From: an uncultured Alphaproteobacteria bacterium
Lineage (GTDB): Bacteria > Pseudomonadota > Alphaproteobacteria > Thalassobaculales > Thalassobaculaceae
Length of the DNA stretch: 64,000 nucleotides
Assembly (NCBI GenBank): GCA_902629125.1
Contig: CACOPQ010000003.1
Span: 87,789 to 151,788 of the forward strand
Direction: 5' to 3'
Shown here: positions 27,011 through 36,053 of the stretch, piece by piece
How the letters are laid out: each line of letters starts with the position of its first letter
How positions within the stretch are numbered: the first letter of the stretch is position 1
Notes under the pieces: model-generated
The model's database searches: none
What the model was told of the DNA's origin: nothing
Seen by the model: only the letters and a program-made list of their open reading frames with translations
Position numbers and translations under genes: made by a program

Positions 27011-27892
27011 ATGTATTTGACCGGATTTGCAGATGAAGTATCCAGCAACATAGAGGATCAAATAAGGGTTACAAAAGAGTTAGGATGGAATGCTATAGAA
27101 GCTCGCAGCATCGGTAAATCAAATATCCATGATATCTCTGATGCTGACTTTGAAAACGTCTGCAAAGTTCTTCTTGATAATGGGATACATATAAACTGCT
27201 TTGGTTCAACAATTGCTAATTGGAGTAAAAAAATTAGCGACCCATTTGAAATAAGCTTGCAGGAGGTTGAGAGAACAATATCTAGAATGCAGCACTTGAA
27301 CGTAAAGTTGGTTCGTATAATGAGTTATGCTCGCTGTCCGGGTAGCGAACAGTATGCAAAGGAACGGTTTCGAAGATTGAAAGTGATTTGCGATAAATTT
27401 TTAGACGCTGAAATTACGCCGCTCCACGAAAATTGCATGAACTATGGCGGAATGAGTTGGATGCACACGCTTGAGTTGATAAACAACATTCCTGGGATGA
27501 GACTAGTATTTGATACCGGGAACCCGGTTGTTTCAAAAGATTATTCTAAGACGGAAGATAGGAAACAAGATTCTTTAGAGTTTTTCAAAAAAATACATGA
27601 ACATGTAGAGCATATTCATATTAAAGATGCTTTTTTAGATGGAGATCAGGAATGTTTTGTGTTCCCTGGAGAAGGTGATGCAAAAATCGTAGATATCTTA
27701 AAAGAGTTGAAGCATATGAATTACAATGGAGGAATCTCCATTGAACCCCATATGGCTTCAGTCTTTCACGATCCAGACGCCGGTGCTTCATCCTTTGAAG
27801 AGAGCTATAAAATTTATATTGAATATGGAAAACGGTTGATGGGCCTGCTTGAGAATATAGATTATCGGCCTTCACCATTTGTTTCTCAATGA
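27011..27892 (+). CDS. Sugar phosphate isomerase/epimerase-like TIM barrel protein
   Basis: This 293-residue protein belongs to the xylose-isomerase-like TIM-barrel / AP endonuclease family 2 group. Likely metal ligands appear in order: a glutamate after LHEN, an aspartate in FDTGN, histidines in HIHIKD and the final glutamate in SIEPH. It is coupled to the Gfo/Idh/MocA gene, so it probably isomerises, epimerises or cleaves that enzyme's keto-sugar product. A 230-base spacer without recognisable signals follows. Confidence 0.85.
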   Translation: MYLTGFADEVSSNIEDQIRVTKELGWNAIEARSIGKSNIHDISDADFENVCKVLLDNGIHINCFGSTIANWSKKISDPFEISLQEVERTISRMQHLNVKLVRIMSYARCPGSEQYAKERFRRLKVICDKFLDAEITPLHENCMNYGGMSWMHTLELINNIPGMRLVFDTGNPVVSKDYSKTEDRKQDSLEFFKKIHEHVEHIHIKDAFLDGDQECFVFPGEGDAKIVDILKELKHMNYNGGISIEPHMASVFHDPDAGASSFEESYKIYIEYGKRLMGLLENIDYRPSPFVSQ

Positions 27893-28122
27893 GTGAGCCT
27901 TTGCCTTCCGTCTATGGAAAAAAAGTACCCTTGCAGAGAAATAATTTTGCTCTAACTCACGACGGAGTAGTTCGTTTGCTGGGGTAAATACAACAACCTT
28001 TTTCACAGTATGCGAACAGAGATTGAAAAGCATAAAGAAAGATTATAAACCTTTACAATTTACCCGTGGTATTTTGCACGGGGTCTATAGAGTTTATAAG
28101 ACGTCGATTGGGGAACGAGTGA

Positions 28123-31023
28123 ATGCCAGAACCTTTTTCTTATCAATTAGGTGAAAAAGTTTCCACACTGCTCAAGGGCAATGTTGAAGGGCATGTTCAC
28201 TTTGACCCTTACACACGAGGTAGATATTCAACCGATGCTTCAATCTATCAAATCGCGCCTTTTGGTGTTGTAGTACCAAAGACTATACAGGATTTGGTCT
28301 CTACAGTTGAAATAGCCGCCGAACATAATATCCCAATATTATCAAGAGGTGGCGGCACGAGCCAGTGTGGTCAGACGGTAAATGAAGCCATCGTTATAGA
28401 TTGCTCGCAATACCTAAATAAAATAGTAAATTTTGATTATGAGAATATGAGAATATCTGTTGAGCCTGGCATCGTTCTTGACCATTTGAATAGCTACTTA
28501 AAACCTCATAATCTCTTCTTTCCTGTAGATATTTCAACGGCCTCACGAGCAACCATTGGTGGAATGACTGCAAATAACTCCTGTGGAGGACGATCTATCC
28601 GCTATGGAATAATGGTGGACAATGTTCATTCAATAGACGCGCTTTTGATAAACGGTGAACATGCTCGATTTTCAGATACACCAAGTGACATTAGGCATAT
28701 TGACGGAACAAAACACTATCGCCAATTGGTTAGCTCAGTAAGAGAAATAGCCGAAAGGGAAATGTCAGAATTAGAGACTTATTTCCCGAAGCTGAAAAGG
28801 AGGGTGGGCGGTTATAACTTGGACACCATTGATCCACAAGGCCATAATATGGCCAAGCTGCTTGTTGGATCTGAAGGTACACTTGCAACTTTTAAGAATA
28901 TAGAGCTTTATCTGCAGCAGGTACCACAGCATAAGGTTATGGGAGTATGCCATTTCCCGACTTTCTATGCTGCAATGGATGCGGCTCAGCACTTAGTAAA
29001 GCTGGGTCCAGTTGCTGTTGAGTTAATAGATCGGACGATGATCGAACTTGCGAGGAACATCCCAATTTTCAAATCAACGATCGACAGCTTTGTGAAAGGT
29101 GAACCTGATGCTGTGCTGTTAGTTGAATTTTCTGGAGACGATTTAGGACCCTTAAAGGAGAAGTTGCAGGAATTAGATACGATGATGTCCGACTTAGGAT
29201 ATCCAAAAGCGATTATCGAGGCGATTGACCCAGTTTTTCAAAGTAAGATAACAGAGGTCCGACAACAGGGCCTAAACATTATGATGTCAATGAAGACGTC
29301 AGGAAAACCAGTGTCTTTTATAGAAGATTGTGCAGTCCCTCTAGAGAATTTAGCTGAATACACCCATCGGTTAACGGAAGTATTCAAAAAGTATGGAACC
29401 GATGGAACATGGTATGCACATGCATCGGTGGGATGCCTTCATGTCAGACCAGTACTGGATATGAAGAAGGGTAAGGATGTTAAAAAAATGCGGGCCATAG
29501 CGGAAGAGGCTTTTGAAATGGTTCGAGAATACAAGGGGTCGCATTCGGGAGAACACGGCGACGGTATAGTTCGTTCTGAATTTCATGAAAAAATGTATGG
29601 GGACCGCCTAGTAAAAGCATTCTCTGAGATTAAGAGCTTATTTGATCCAAGAGGATTATTAAATCCGGGAAGGATTGTCGATCCACCTAAAATGGATGAC
29701 AGGTCTTTATTTAGATATAAGCCCAATTATCAAGCGACCGAGATAGCTACAGCATTGGACTGGTCAGATTGGATCGGACTGTCTGGAGCTGTGGAGATGT
29801 GTAATAACAACGGTGCTTGTAGGAAAGTTTCAGCGGGAGTGATGTGTCCCAGTTATCGTGTAACTAAAGATGAAAAGCACGTCACTAGGGGACGGGCCAA
29901 TACTTTGCGTTTAGCTCTAAGTGGCCAACTAGGACCCGATGCCATATCTTCGAAGGAAATGTCAGAGACCATGGAGTTGTGTGTGTCTTGCAAGGCATGC
30001 CGAAGAGAATGTCCAACTGGGGTGGACATGGCCAAGATGAAAATTGAACATAAATCTGCTTACGTTCAAAAAAATGGCCTATCAATGAGGGATAGGCTTG
30101 TGGGTTACCTTCCAAAATATGCAAAAATTGCCTCTAAGTATCATTATTTAAGTAACTTAAGGAACAAATTGCCCGGATTGCCGTGGTTGACTGAACAAAC
30201 ATTAGGTTTTTCGAAAAAACGTACATTACCTGTCTGGAATAAAAATCCCTTCAAAGCTGCTGAGGCAAGCAGGGCAACAAAAGATAAACAAGTGGTTTTA
30301 ATGGCAGATACATTTAATACTTACTTCGAACCTGAAAATTTGCGCTCCGCATTAAGAGTATTAGAAAGGCTAGGGTATCAAGTTCATGTAGTGAACCCGT
30401 TGAATGGGAATGGACAACCACTCTGCTGCGGAAGAACGTATTTCTCTGTTGGTTTAGTTGAAAAGGCTCGCGCGGAGCTAAGTAATCTGATCAGTTATTA
30501 CCTGCCTTACATAGAACAAAACATACCAATTGTTGGTCTTGAACCTTCCTGTTTAAATACACTGCGCGACGAGGCGCTTGCCTTGGGGTTAGGGGCTGAT
30601 GCAAAAAGGATTGCCGAAAAGAGTATGATGTTAGAAGGTTTTCTTTTGCAGGAAATTATGCAGAGACGGATCAGTTTTAAACCGGTGGCTTTAGAGCAAA
30701 AGGTGCTTTTGCATGGGCATTGCCATCAAAAAGCTTTTGGAGATATGAATTCAGTAGAGCAGCTTTTGAGGCAAATTCCAGACCTAGACGTAGATATTAT
30801 TAATTCTAGTTGTTGTGGTATGGCAGGAGCGTTTGGTTATGAGGCAGAGCATTATGAAACGTCTATCAAAATGGCGGAATTGGACTTGTTGCCAGCTGTT
30901 AGAGATGCTGATAAAGACTGCTTAATTGTTGCCGATGGGACCAGCTGCAGACACCAGATAAGTGATGGGGCACACCGTAAAGCCCTTCACGTAGCTCAGG
31001 TCTTAGATATGGTGCTTGAGTGA
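28123..31023 (+). CDS. Fused FAD/Fe-S D-2-hydroxyacid dehydrogenase (GlcD-GlcF type, YdiJ-like)
   Basis: The 966-residue protein joins two units usually encoded apart. The first half is a PCMH-type FAD-binding domain (about 40-260, with RGGGTSQCGQ and NNSCGG) followed by the FAD-linked oxidase C-terminal domain (to about 520, with SGEHGDG). The second half is a ferredoxin-like part with CNNNGAC near 559 and CVSCKACRRECP near 619, then two cysteine-rich CCG segments (CCGRTYF near 766, CCGMAGAFGYE near 896). Relatives oxidise D-lactate, D-2-hydroxyglutarate or glycolate and feed quinones. The aminotransferase gene follows after 84 bases, which would fit glyoxylate as product, but D-lactate or D-2-hydroxyglutarate remain possible. 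Confidence 0.88.
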   Translation: MPEPFSYQLGEKVSTLLKGNVEGHVHFDPYTRGRYSTDASIYQIAPFGVVVPKTIQDLVSTVEIAAEHNIPILSRGGGTSQCGQTVNEAIVIDCSQYLNKIVNFDYENMRISVEPGIVLDHLNSYLKPHNLFFPVDISTASRATIGGMTANNSCGGRSIRYGIMVDNVHSIDALLINGEHARFSDTPSDIRHIDGTKHYRQLVSSVREIAEREMSELETYFPKLKRRVGGYNLDTIDPQGHNMAKLLVGSEGTLATFKNIELYLQQVPQHKVMGVCHFPTFYAAMDAAQHLVKLGPVAVELIDRTMIELARNIPIFKSTIDSFVKGEPDAVLLVEFSGDDLGPLKEKLQELDTMMSDLGYPKAIIEAIDPVFQSKITEVRQQGLNIMMSMKTSGKPVSFIEDCAVPLENLAEYTHRLTEVFKKYGTDGTWYAHASVGCLHVRPVLDMKKGKDVKKMRAIAEEAFEMVREYKGSHSGEHGDGIVRSEFHEKMYGDRLVKAFSEIKSLFDPRGLLNPGRIVDPPKMDDRSLFRYKPNYQATEIATALDWSDWIGLSGAVEMCNNNGACRKVSAGVMCPSYRVTKDEKHVTRGRANTLRLALSGQLGPDAISSKEMSETMELCVSCKACRRECPTGVDMAKMKIEHKSAYVQKNGLSMRDRLVGYLPKYAKIASKYHYLSNLRNKLPGLPWLTEQTLGFSKKRTLPVWNKNPFKAAEASRATKDKQVVLMADTFNTYFEPENLRSALRVLERLGYQVHVVNPLNGNGQPLCCGRTYFSVGLVEKARAELSNLISYYLPYIEQNIPIVGLEPSCLNTLRDEALALGLGADAKRIAEKSMMLEGFLLQEIMQRRISFKPVALEQKVLLHGHCHQKAFGDMNSVEQLLRQIPDLDVDIINSSCCGMAGAFGYEAEHYETSIKMAELDLLPAVRDADKDCLIVADGTSCRHQISDGAHRKALHVAQVLDMVLE

Positions 31024-31107
31024 CATACTTAATTTTGCATTATCATTGCAGTTGAAAGAGGAATAATACTTTCGCTTAGATGTTAAAATCATAGATAGGA
31101 AACAAAC

Positions 31108-32274
31108 ATGAGTTACAAGGCAGGTCCCCATTTTCTGCAAATTCCTGGTCCTAGCAATATTCCAGGTCGTGTCCTGAGAGCAATTGAACGACCAACTATG
31201 GATCATAGGGGGCCTAGTTTCCAGGACTTGGCCGTTGAGGTACTTGAAAAAATAAAGCCGATTTTCAAAACCTCGCAACCAGTGGTCGTTTTTCCCTCGT
31301 CGGGAACCGGCGCTTGGGAGGCAGCGCTAGTTAATACGCTTTCTCCAGGTGATAAGGTTTTGATGTATGAGACAGGACAATTCTCTAACTTATGGATTGA
31401 GTTGGCAAGCCGGCTTGGACTTAAACCCGAAATTTGTGAGGGCGACTGGCGTGGGGGAGCTATAGCTGAAGTGATAGAGGAAAGGCTGCTCGCAGATACA
31501 ACAAAGCAGATCAAGGCAGTTTGTATTGTGCATAACGAAACCTCTACGGGGGCCCTATCGAATGTAGAAGCGGTACGAGATGCTATCGATAATGCAAAAC
31601 ATCCGGCCCTATTTCTAGTAGATACAATTTCTGGTTTAGGATCTGCAGATTACAAACACGATGATTGGGGTGTAGATGTAACAATTACCGGGTCTCAAAA
31701 AGGTTTGATGCTGCCTCCTGGTCTTGGTTTTAATGCTATTAGTGAGAAAGCTGTCGCGGCAAGTAAGTCAGCTAAGCTTCCTCGATCCTATTGGGATTGG
31801 ACAAGTCAATTAGCCAATAATCCGTCGGGAAACTTCCCTTACACACCTGCGACTAATTTACTTTATGGGTTGCTGGAGGCCTGCGACATGCTTATGGAAG
31901 AGGGCTTAGAAAATGTCTTTGCTAGGCATGAAAGGCACGCAGAGGCAACCAGGCGTGCGGTAAGAACCTGGGGGTTTGAAATTCAATGTTCTGAACCGAA
32001 GGAGTACAGCCCGGTTTTGACAGGAGTTATAATGCCAAGTGGCCATGATGCGGATGCTCTGCGTTCTATCATTCTCGAAAAATACAATATGTCTCTTGGG
32101 GCAGGTCTCGGTAAAATCAAAGGGAAAGTTTTTCGAATCGGACATTTAGGTGATTTCAACGATTTGATGTTGATGGGGACGTTATCCGGCGTGGAGATGG
32201 GTTTGGCCTCGGCAGGAGTTCCCCACAATAAGGGTGGCGCTCAAGCTGCGCTGGATTTTCTGGCCGGTAATTAA
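31108..32274 (+). CDS. Serine/alanine/aspartate--glyoxylate aminotransferase family protein
   Basis: The 388-residue class V PLP enzyme has the start motif IPGPSNIP, the TGAWEAAL segment, HNETSTG, and PLP lysine Lys198 in TGSQKGLM. It resembles SgaA (serine-glyoxylate) and BhcA (aspartate-glyoxylate of the beta-hydroxyaspartate cycle); the other cycle enzymes (aldolase, dehydratase, reductase) are not here, so BhcA cannot be claimed. AGGAAA precedes the ATG. With the 2-hydroxyacid dehydrogenase before it, a role in taking glyoxylate to glycine is the simplest reading. Confidence 0.87.
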   Translation: MSYKAGPHFLQIPGPSNIPGRVLRAIERPTMDHRGPSFQDLAVEVLEKIKPIFKTSQPVVVFPSSGTGAWEAALVNTLSPGDKVLMYETGQFSNLWIELASRLGLKPEICEGDWRGGAIAEVIEERLLADTTKQIKAVCIVHNETSTGALSNVEAVRDAIDNAKHPALFLVDTISGLGSADYKHDDWGVDVTITGSQKGLMLPPGLGFNAISEKAVAASKSAKLPRSYWDWTSQLANNPSGNFPYTPATNLLYGLLEACDMLMEEGLENVFARHERHAEATRRAVRTWGFEIQCSEPKEYSPVLTGVIMPSGHDADALRSIILEKYNMSLGAGLGKIKGKVFRIGHLGDFNDLMLMGTLSGVEMGLASAGVPHNKGGAQAALDFLAGN

Positions 32275-32450
32275 CTTACCTAAGGCTAAAAATATGTCTT
32301 CAGGCTTATTCTAACCCAAGATATAATTTTTCGTTAAGTTGAGTGTTAGAATTTGTTTGAACACAATCACGGTGTATTCTATAACTAAAAGCCGCCGAAA
32401 TTCTGCGGTATTTTGATGTTTTTTTGTAGTTAATTGGGGGAACGATACCG

Positions 32451-32510
32451 ATGACTGCGAAAAAAGGCCAACTTTGGTGTCCTTTATTGGGAGTGTTTCT
32501 AAATGGATGA
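32451..32510 (+). CDS. Possible 19-codon leader peptide overlapping the ABC ATPase start
   Basis: An ATG at 32451 follows GGGGGA at ideal spacing and reads 19 codons (starting MTAKKGQLWCPLL) to a TGA at 32508-32510, overlapping the start of the ATPase gene at 32503 by 8 bases in another frame. This is the usual geometry for translational coupling. The ATPase also has its own GGGAG site, and a short frame can arise by chance, so expression is uncertain. Confidence 0.3.
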   Translation: MTAKKGQLWCPLLGVFLNG

Positions 32511-34374
32511 AAAACGGCTGATCGAGGTTGATGATCTTAGGGTTTATTTTCCTTTAGAGGATGAAACCGTCAAGGCAGTTGAAGGGGTGTCCTGGCATAT
32601 CGATAAAGGCGAAACACTTGCGGTAGTCGGCGAATCTGGATCAGGAAAATCTGTGACGGCAATGTCCCTGATGCGGCTAACCGATTATGCTGGTGGAAAA
32701 ATTATGTCTGGCACGGCGAATTTCCGCCGAAAGAATGGCAGTGCCGTGGATTTGGCCAGCGAGCAGCAGGATGTAATGCGAGATATACGCGGTAATGACA
32801 TCTCTATGATTTTTCAGGAGCCAATGACTTCCCTTAACCCGGTGTTTACTGTAGGAATGCAGATAGCTGAAGCTATAATTCTCCATCAGGGAAAGACAGA
32901 GGAAGAAGCCTTAGAAATGGCTCTGGAAATGTTAAAGCTCGTGCGTATTCCAGAACCAGAAAAACAACTTACCCAATATCCGCACCAGCTGTCTGGCGGG
33001 ATGCGACAAAGAGTTATGATAGCGATGGCACTCAGCTGTAGACCGTCGCTTCTAATAGCAGATGAGCCAACAACCGCGCTCGACGTCACAATACAGGCCC
33101 AAATCCTGGGCCTGATAAAGAAATTACAACAAGATATTGGCATGTCAGTGATGTTTATCACACACGACATGGGGGTGGTTGCCGAGGTTGCGGATAGGGT
33201 GGTTGTCATGCTTCGCGGGGAAAAGGTTGAAGAAGGCCCAGCAGCGGAAATCTTTCATAACCCACAGCATCCGTATACCAAAGCGTTGTTGTCGGCTGTA
33301 CCTCGCCTTGGCAGCATGAATGGCCGAAAACTCCCTGCCAAATTTGCAAATGTTGACATTAGTCGGGCCGAAGGCGATGAGGTAAAAGAGCAAACTGGAG
33401 GGGAAAAACTATTAGATATCAGAGATACGGTAAGGCGAGAAGATGCACCTCTCCTTGAAGTTGAAGGACTTACAACGCGTTTTGATATCAGAAAAGGACT
33501 TTTCGGAACTGCTACAGGTCGTATCCATGCAGTTGAAGGGATCAACTTTTCCTTGCAACCCGGGGAGACGCTGGCGCTTGTTGGTGAAAGTGGTTGCGGG
33601 AAGTCAACTACTGGCAGAAGCATTATTAGGTTAGAGGAGCCGACTAGGGGAAGCGTCAAGTTTGAAGGTCAGGAGTTGACGAAACTTAACGCAAAGCAAA
33701 TGCGGCCCTACCGTCGTCAAATGCAGATGATCTTCCAAGACCCTTTCGCCTCCTTAAACCCGCGAATGACAGTAGGCGACGCTATAGCGGAACCAATTAT
33801 TGTGCACGAACTTGCTAAGGGCCAGGAGGCGCGGGCTCGCGTTGCTAGCTTGCTGCAAAGAGTGGGCTTAGAGCCTGAACATGCCGCTAGGTATCCTCAC
33901 GAATTTTCAGGCGGACAGCGTCAACGTCTATGTATAGCTAGGGCCCTCGGATTAGAACCACAGCTAATTATAGCTGACGAGGCCGTGTCGGCGCTCGACG
34001 TTTCAATTCAGGCACAGGTCATTAACCTAATGATGGACTTGCAGGAAGAGTTTGGATTGTCCTATCTATTTATTAGCCACGACATGGCGGTTGTAGAAAG
34101 AGTGAGCCATCGAGTAGCGGTTATGTATTTGGGTGAGATAGTTGAACTTGGAATGCGCGGGCAGGTTTTCGAGAACCCTCAGCATCCCTATACCAAAAAG
34201 CTTATGTCCGCTGTGCCTGTAGCCGATCCAAATCTACGCAAAAAAGAACTCAACCTAATGACAGATGAGATTCCAAGTCCATTAAAACCAATTGGCTTTG
34301 AACCAGAAGACTATGAGTTAGTTAGTGTCGACGAAGGCCATTACGTGAAGCCATTTGATGGGATGGCGGCCTAA
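32503..34374 (+). CDS. Peptide-type ABC transporter, fused double ATPase (GsiA-like)
   Basis: This 623-residue protein carries two full ATP-binding domains of the DppD and DppF type, the same size and layout as GsiA of the glutathione importer. The first half has Walker A GESGSGKS (43-50), signature LSGGMRQR and Walker [11 protein letters not shown] (about 183-190); the second has GESGCGKST (about 361-368), FSGGQRQR and IADEAVSALD (about 489). The oligopeptide-transporter C-terminal motif is present after each. The matching permeases and binding protein lie 1.7-7 kb away on the opposite strand, so it is presumed to power them; substrate unknown. Confidence 0.93.
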   Translation: MDEKRLIEVDDLRVYFPLEDETVKAVEGVSWHIDKGETLAVVGESGSGKSVTAMSLMRLTDYAGGKIMSGTANFRRKNGSAVDLASEQQDVMRDIRGNDISMIFQEPMTSLNPVFTVGMQIAEAIILHQGKTEEEALEMALEMLKLVRIPEPEKQLTQYPHQLSGGMRQRVMIAMALSCRPSLLIADEPTTALDVTIQAQILGLIKKLQQDIGMSVMFITHDMGVVAEVADRVVVMLRGEKVEEGPAAEIFHNPQHPYTKALLSAVPRLGSMNGRKLPAKFANVDISRAEGDEVKEQTGGEKLLDIRDTVRREDAPLLEVEGLTTRFDIRKGLFGTATGRIHAVEGINFSLQPGETLALVGESGCGKSTTGRSIIRLEEPTRGSVKFEGQELTKLNAKQMRPYRRQMQMIFQDPFASLNPRMTVGDAIAEPIIVHELAKGQEARARVASLLQRVGLEPEHAARYPHEFSGGQRQRLCIARALGLEPQLIIADEAVSALDVSIQAQVINLMMDLQEEFGLSYLFISHDMAVVERVSHRVAVMYLGEIVELGMRGQVFENPQHPYTKKLMSAVPVADPNLRKKELNLMTDEIPSPLKPIGFEPEDYELVSVDEGHYVKPFDGMAA

Positions 34375-34435
34375 ACAGAAAGCTATGCCCATAACTAAAT
34401 CGGTATTGTGATCAGTTTAGAGGGCTGTCGAGGTA

Positions 34436-35080
34436 ATGGCTTTGAGAGTGAAACTTGCCTTCACGTGCCTAACTACATTTGTGTTCCTGGCCTCTATCCA
34501 TCTAACCCCCGGTTTGGCTCAGTCAAAATGGTCGACACCCGCTCAAGTGGAGGGTCCTTACTATCCCCGAACCAAACCAAAAGAGGTTGATTCTAATCTT
34601 TTAGATTTTCTAGGTAGAGGGTTGCCAGATGGGGAACCTCTTCAATTGAAAGGAAGAGTTTTTGATCAAAAGGGTGTCTTGATAGAAGGGGCAAGGGTTG
34701 AAATATGGCAAAACGACAACAATGGTATCTACAATCACCATAAAGCTCCAAACAGAGAAAAATTTGATCGGCGATTTCAAGGTTTTGGATCTTTCGTCAC
34801 CAAGAAAGATGGGCGTTACAATTTTATAACACTTGTGCCAGTGCCAGATCATAAACGACCGCCTCATATTCATGTAAAAATATTTAGAGGGCAAAAAGAA
34901 ATTCTAACGACACAATTGTATATTAAGGACCATCCTGAGAATAATCGTGATGGCTTGCTATCGCTAATGCTCTATCCTGGACAACATAAGTTACTTATCG
35001 AACTGAAAGACGCAGTTATTAAACCAGGTTTGCGCGGAAAGCTTGGGGTATACGACTTCGTACTGTCCAAAAACTTCTAA
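34436..35080 (+). CDS. Secreted intradiol ring-cleavage dioxygenase-like protein
   Basis: The 214-residue protein has a signal peptide (hydrophobic stretch about 8-25, likely cut after GLAQ) and an intradiol dioxygenase fold related to protocatechuate 3,4-dioxygenase beta subunit. All four iron ligands can be placed: Tyr99 in GIYNHH, Tyr128 in GRYNF, and His144 and His146 in RPPHIHV; the GPYYP motif near residue 40 also fits. Known catalytic family members are cytoplasmic, whereas extracytoplasmic relatives are poorly characterised. It lies 61 bases after the ABC ATPase, and its stop overlaps the stop of the convergent hydrolase by 4 bases. The substrate need not be an aromatic diol. Confidence 0.82.
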   Translation: MALRVKLAFTCLTTFVFLASIHLTPGLAQSKWSTPAQVEGPYYPRTKPKEVDSNLLDFLGRGLPDGEPLQLKGRVFDQKGVLIEGARVEIWQNDNNGIYNHHKAPNREKFDRRFQGFGSFVTKKDGRYNFITLVPVPDHKRPPHIHVKIFRGQKEILTTQLYIKDHPENNRDGLLSLMLYPGQHKLLIELKDAVIKPGLRGKLGVYDFVLSKNF

Positions 35081-35961
35081 TCCAAGCTATCGTGCCATAG
35101 TTTTTTATCGAATGCGACGTGGTCTCCAAAAAAATCAACTCGACTTTCAACGCTATTTAATTCCATTTTGTTATAAAAAATAGACGCTTTATCGAGAACG
35201 TTTGGATTTTTCTGTTGGCTGACCCAGTCATCTGCGGCCTGCAATGTACTCTGCCGGACTGTTAGGTCGAATATATAGTAATGGTGTGGCACGATAATAC
35301 TGGGATTTAAATTTTCTATTACCTCGTCTAGGTGATGAAACCCCATAACATGTTGCGATTGATCCACTGGAACGAGAACGATATCAATATCGTGTAAAGC
35401 GTTCCATACCTCCTTTGGTGGATCATGCCTATTATCGCCCCAAGCAAGAATTCTTAGACCTCCGGTCTCAACGATTATTAGACAGTGGTCCCAGGATCGA
35501 GGATTATTTGGAGGTGTGATGTCGATATTATCGAACTCTTTGATTATTTTTTTAAAGTCATACACAGCAGATGATGAGTCTGTAGCGTGCTTATCAGCTA
35601 TGCCAATAATTTTGACATCACCAAAAGTGTATGTGCCGATAAGACGGTCAAGTAGAACGTGAGCATCTAGAAGATGGAGCGCGTCATGATCGAAGTGAGC
35701 GTGTGTTGATACTCCTATGTCCACAGCCGTCAAGGGGAAGTCTCCAAAATACCAATCCCATTTCCGGCTGGGATGGTTCCTCCAGGGATCTATCATTACA
35801 GTAATACCCGAGGGAGAGGTTATCTGAAATGCAGAGCTTCCATAATACTCTAGTTTTACAGGTCCGTTACCTCCTTTGAAAGAAGTACGTTGGAGCTCCA
35901 TCATACGGTTATGATTAGTGGACATAGTCCAAGCCGTCAGGCCCGGTCCCATATTCTTCAT
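35077..35961 (-). CDS. Metallo-beta-lactamase-fold hydrolase
   Basis: The 294-residue protein has the MBL metal-binding motif THAHFDHDALH (near residue 90) and later histidines in MGFHHLDE and IVPHHY, similar to the UlaG/UPF0173 group. Such enzymes open lactones or hydrolyse phosphodiesters. The first ATG lacks a clear ribosome site and the true start may be an internal ATG up to 20 codons later. It is the last gene before the convergent dioxygenase and lies downstream of the permease operon, separated from it by a terminator-like hairpin at 36020-36041. Confidence 0.8.
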   Translation of the reverse strand: MKNMGPGLTAWTMSTNHNRMMELQRTSFKGGNGPVKLEYYGSSAFQITSPSGITVMIDPWRNHPSRKWDWYFGDFPLTAVDIGVSTHAHFDHDALHLLDAHVLLDRLIGTYTFGDVKIIGIADKHATDSSSAVYDFKKIIKEFDNIDITPPNNPRSWDHCLIIVETGGLRILAWGDNRHDPPKEVWNALHDIDIVLVPVDQSQHVMGFHHLDEVIENLNPSIIVPHHYYIFDLTVRQSTLQAADDWVSQQKNPNVLDKASIFYNKMELNSVESRVDFFGDHVAFDKKLWHDSLD

Positions 35962-36019
35962 TTGAACAACAATCGTACGTCTTTAGTCATTACTGAGCTG
36001 TCCTATTGAAAACAGGTCT

Positions 36020-36041
36020 GGGGTGTAATGATTCACACCCC
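36020..36041 (-). terminator. Terminator-like hairpin after the permease operon
   Basis: GGGGTGT (36020-36026) pairs with ACACCCC (36035-36041) around an 8-base loop. It starts 12 bases past the stop of the DppC-like permease on the minus strand. A short T-run lies some bases beyond (CTGTTTTC), so it is a moderate candidate for an intrinsic terminator. Confidence 0.5.
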
Positions 36042-36053
36042 TTCTCAAGATTA

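Noticed and set aside
31108..32274. beta-hydroxyaspartate cycle (BhcA) assignment
   Set aside because: The aminotransferase resembles BhcA, but BhcB, BhcC and BhcD partners are absent from the window.
33255..33659. 134-codon open frame antisense to the GsiA-like ATPase
   Set aside because: It lies wholly inside a gene with complete ATPase motifs; its Ser/Pro-rich translation is the usual antisense shadow.
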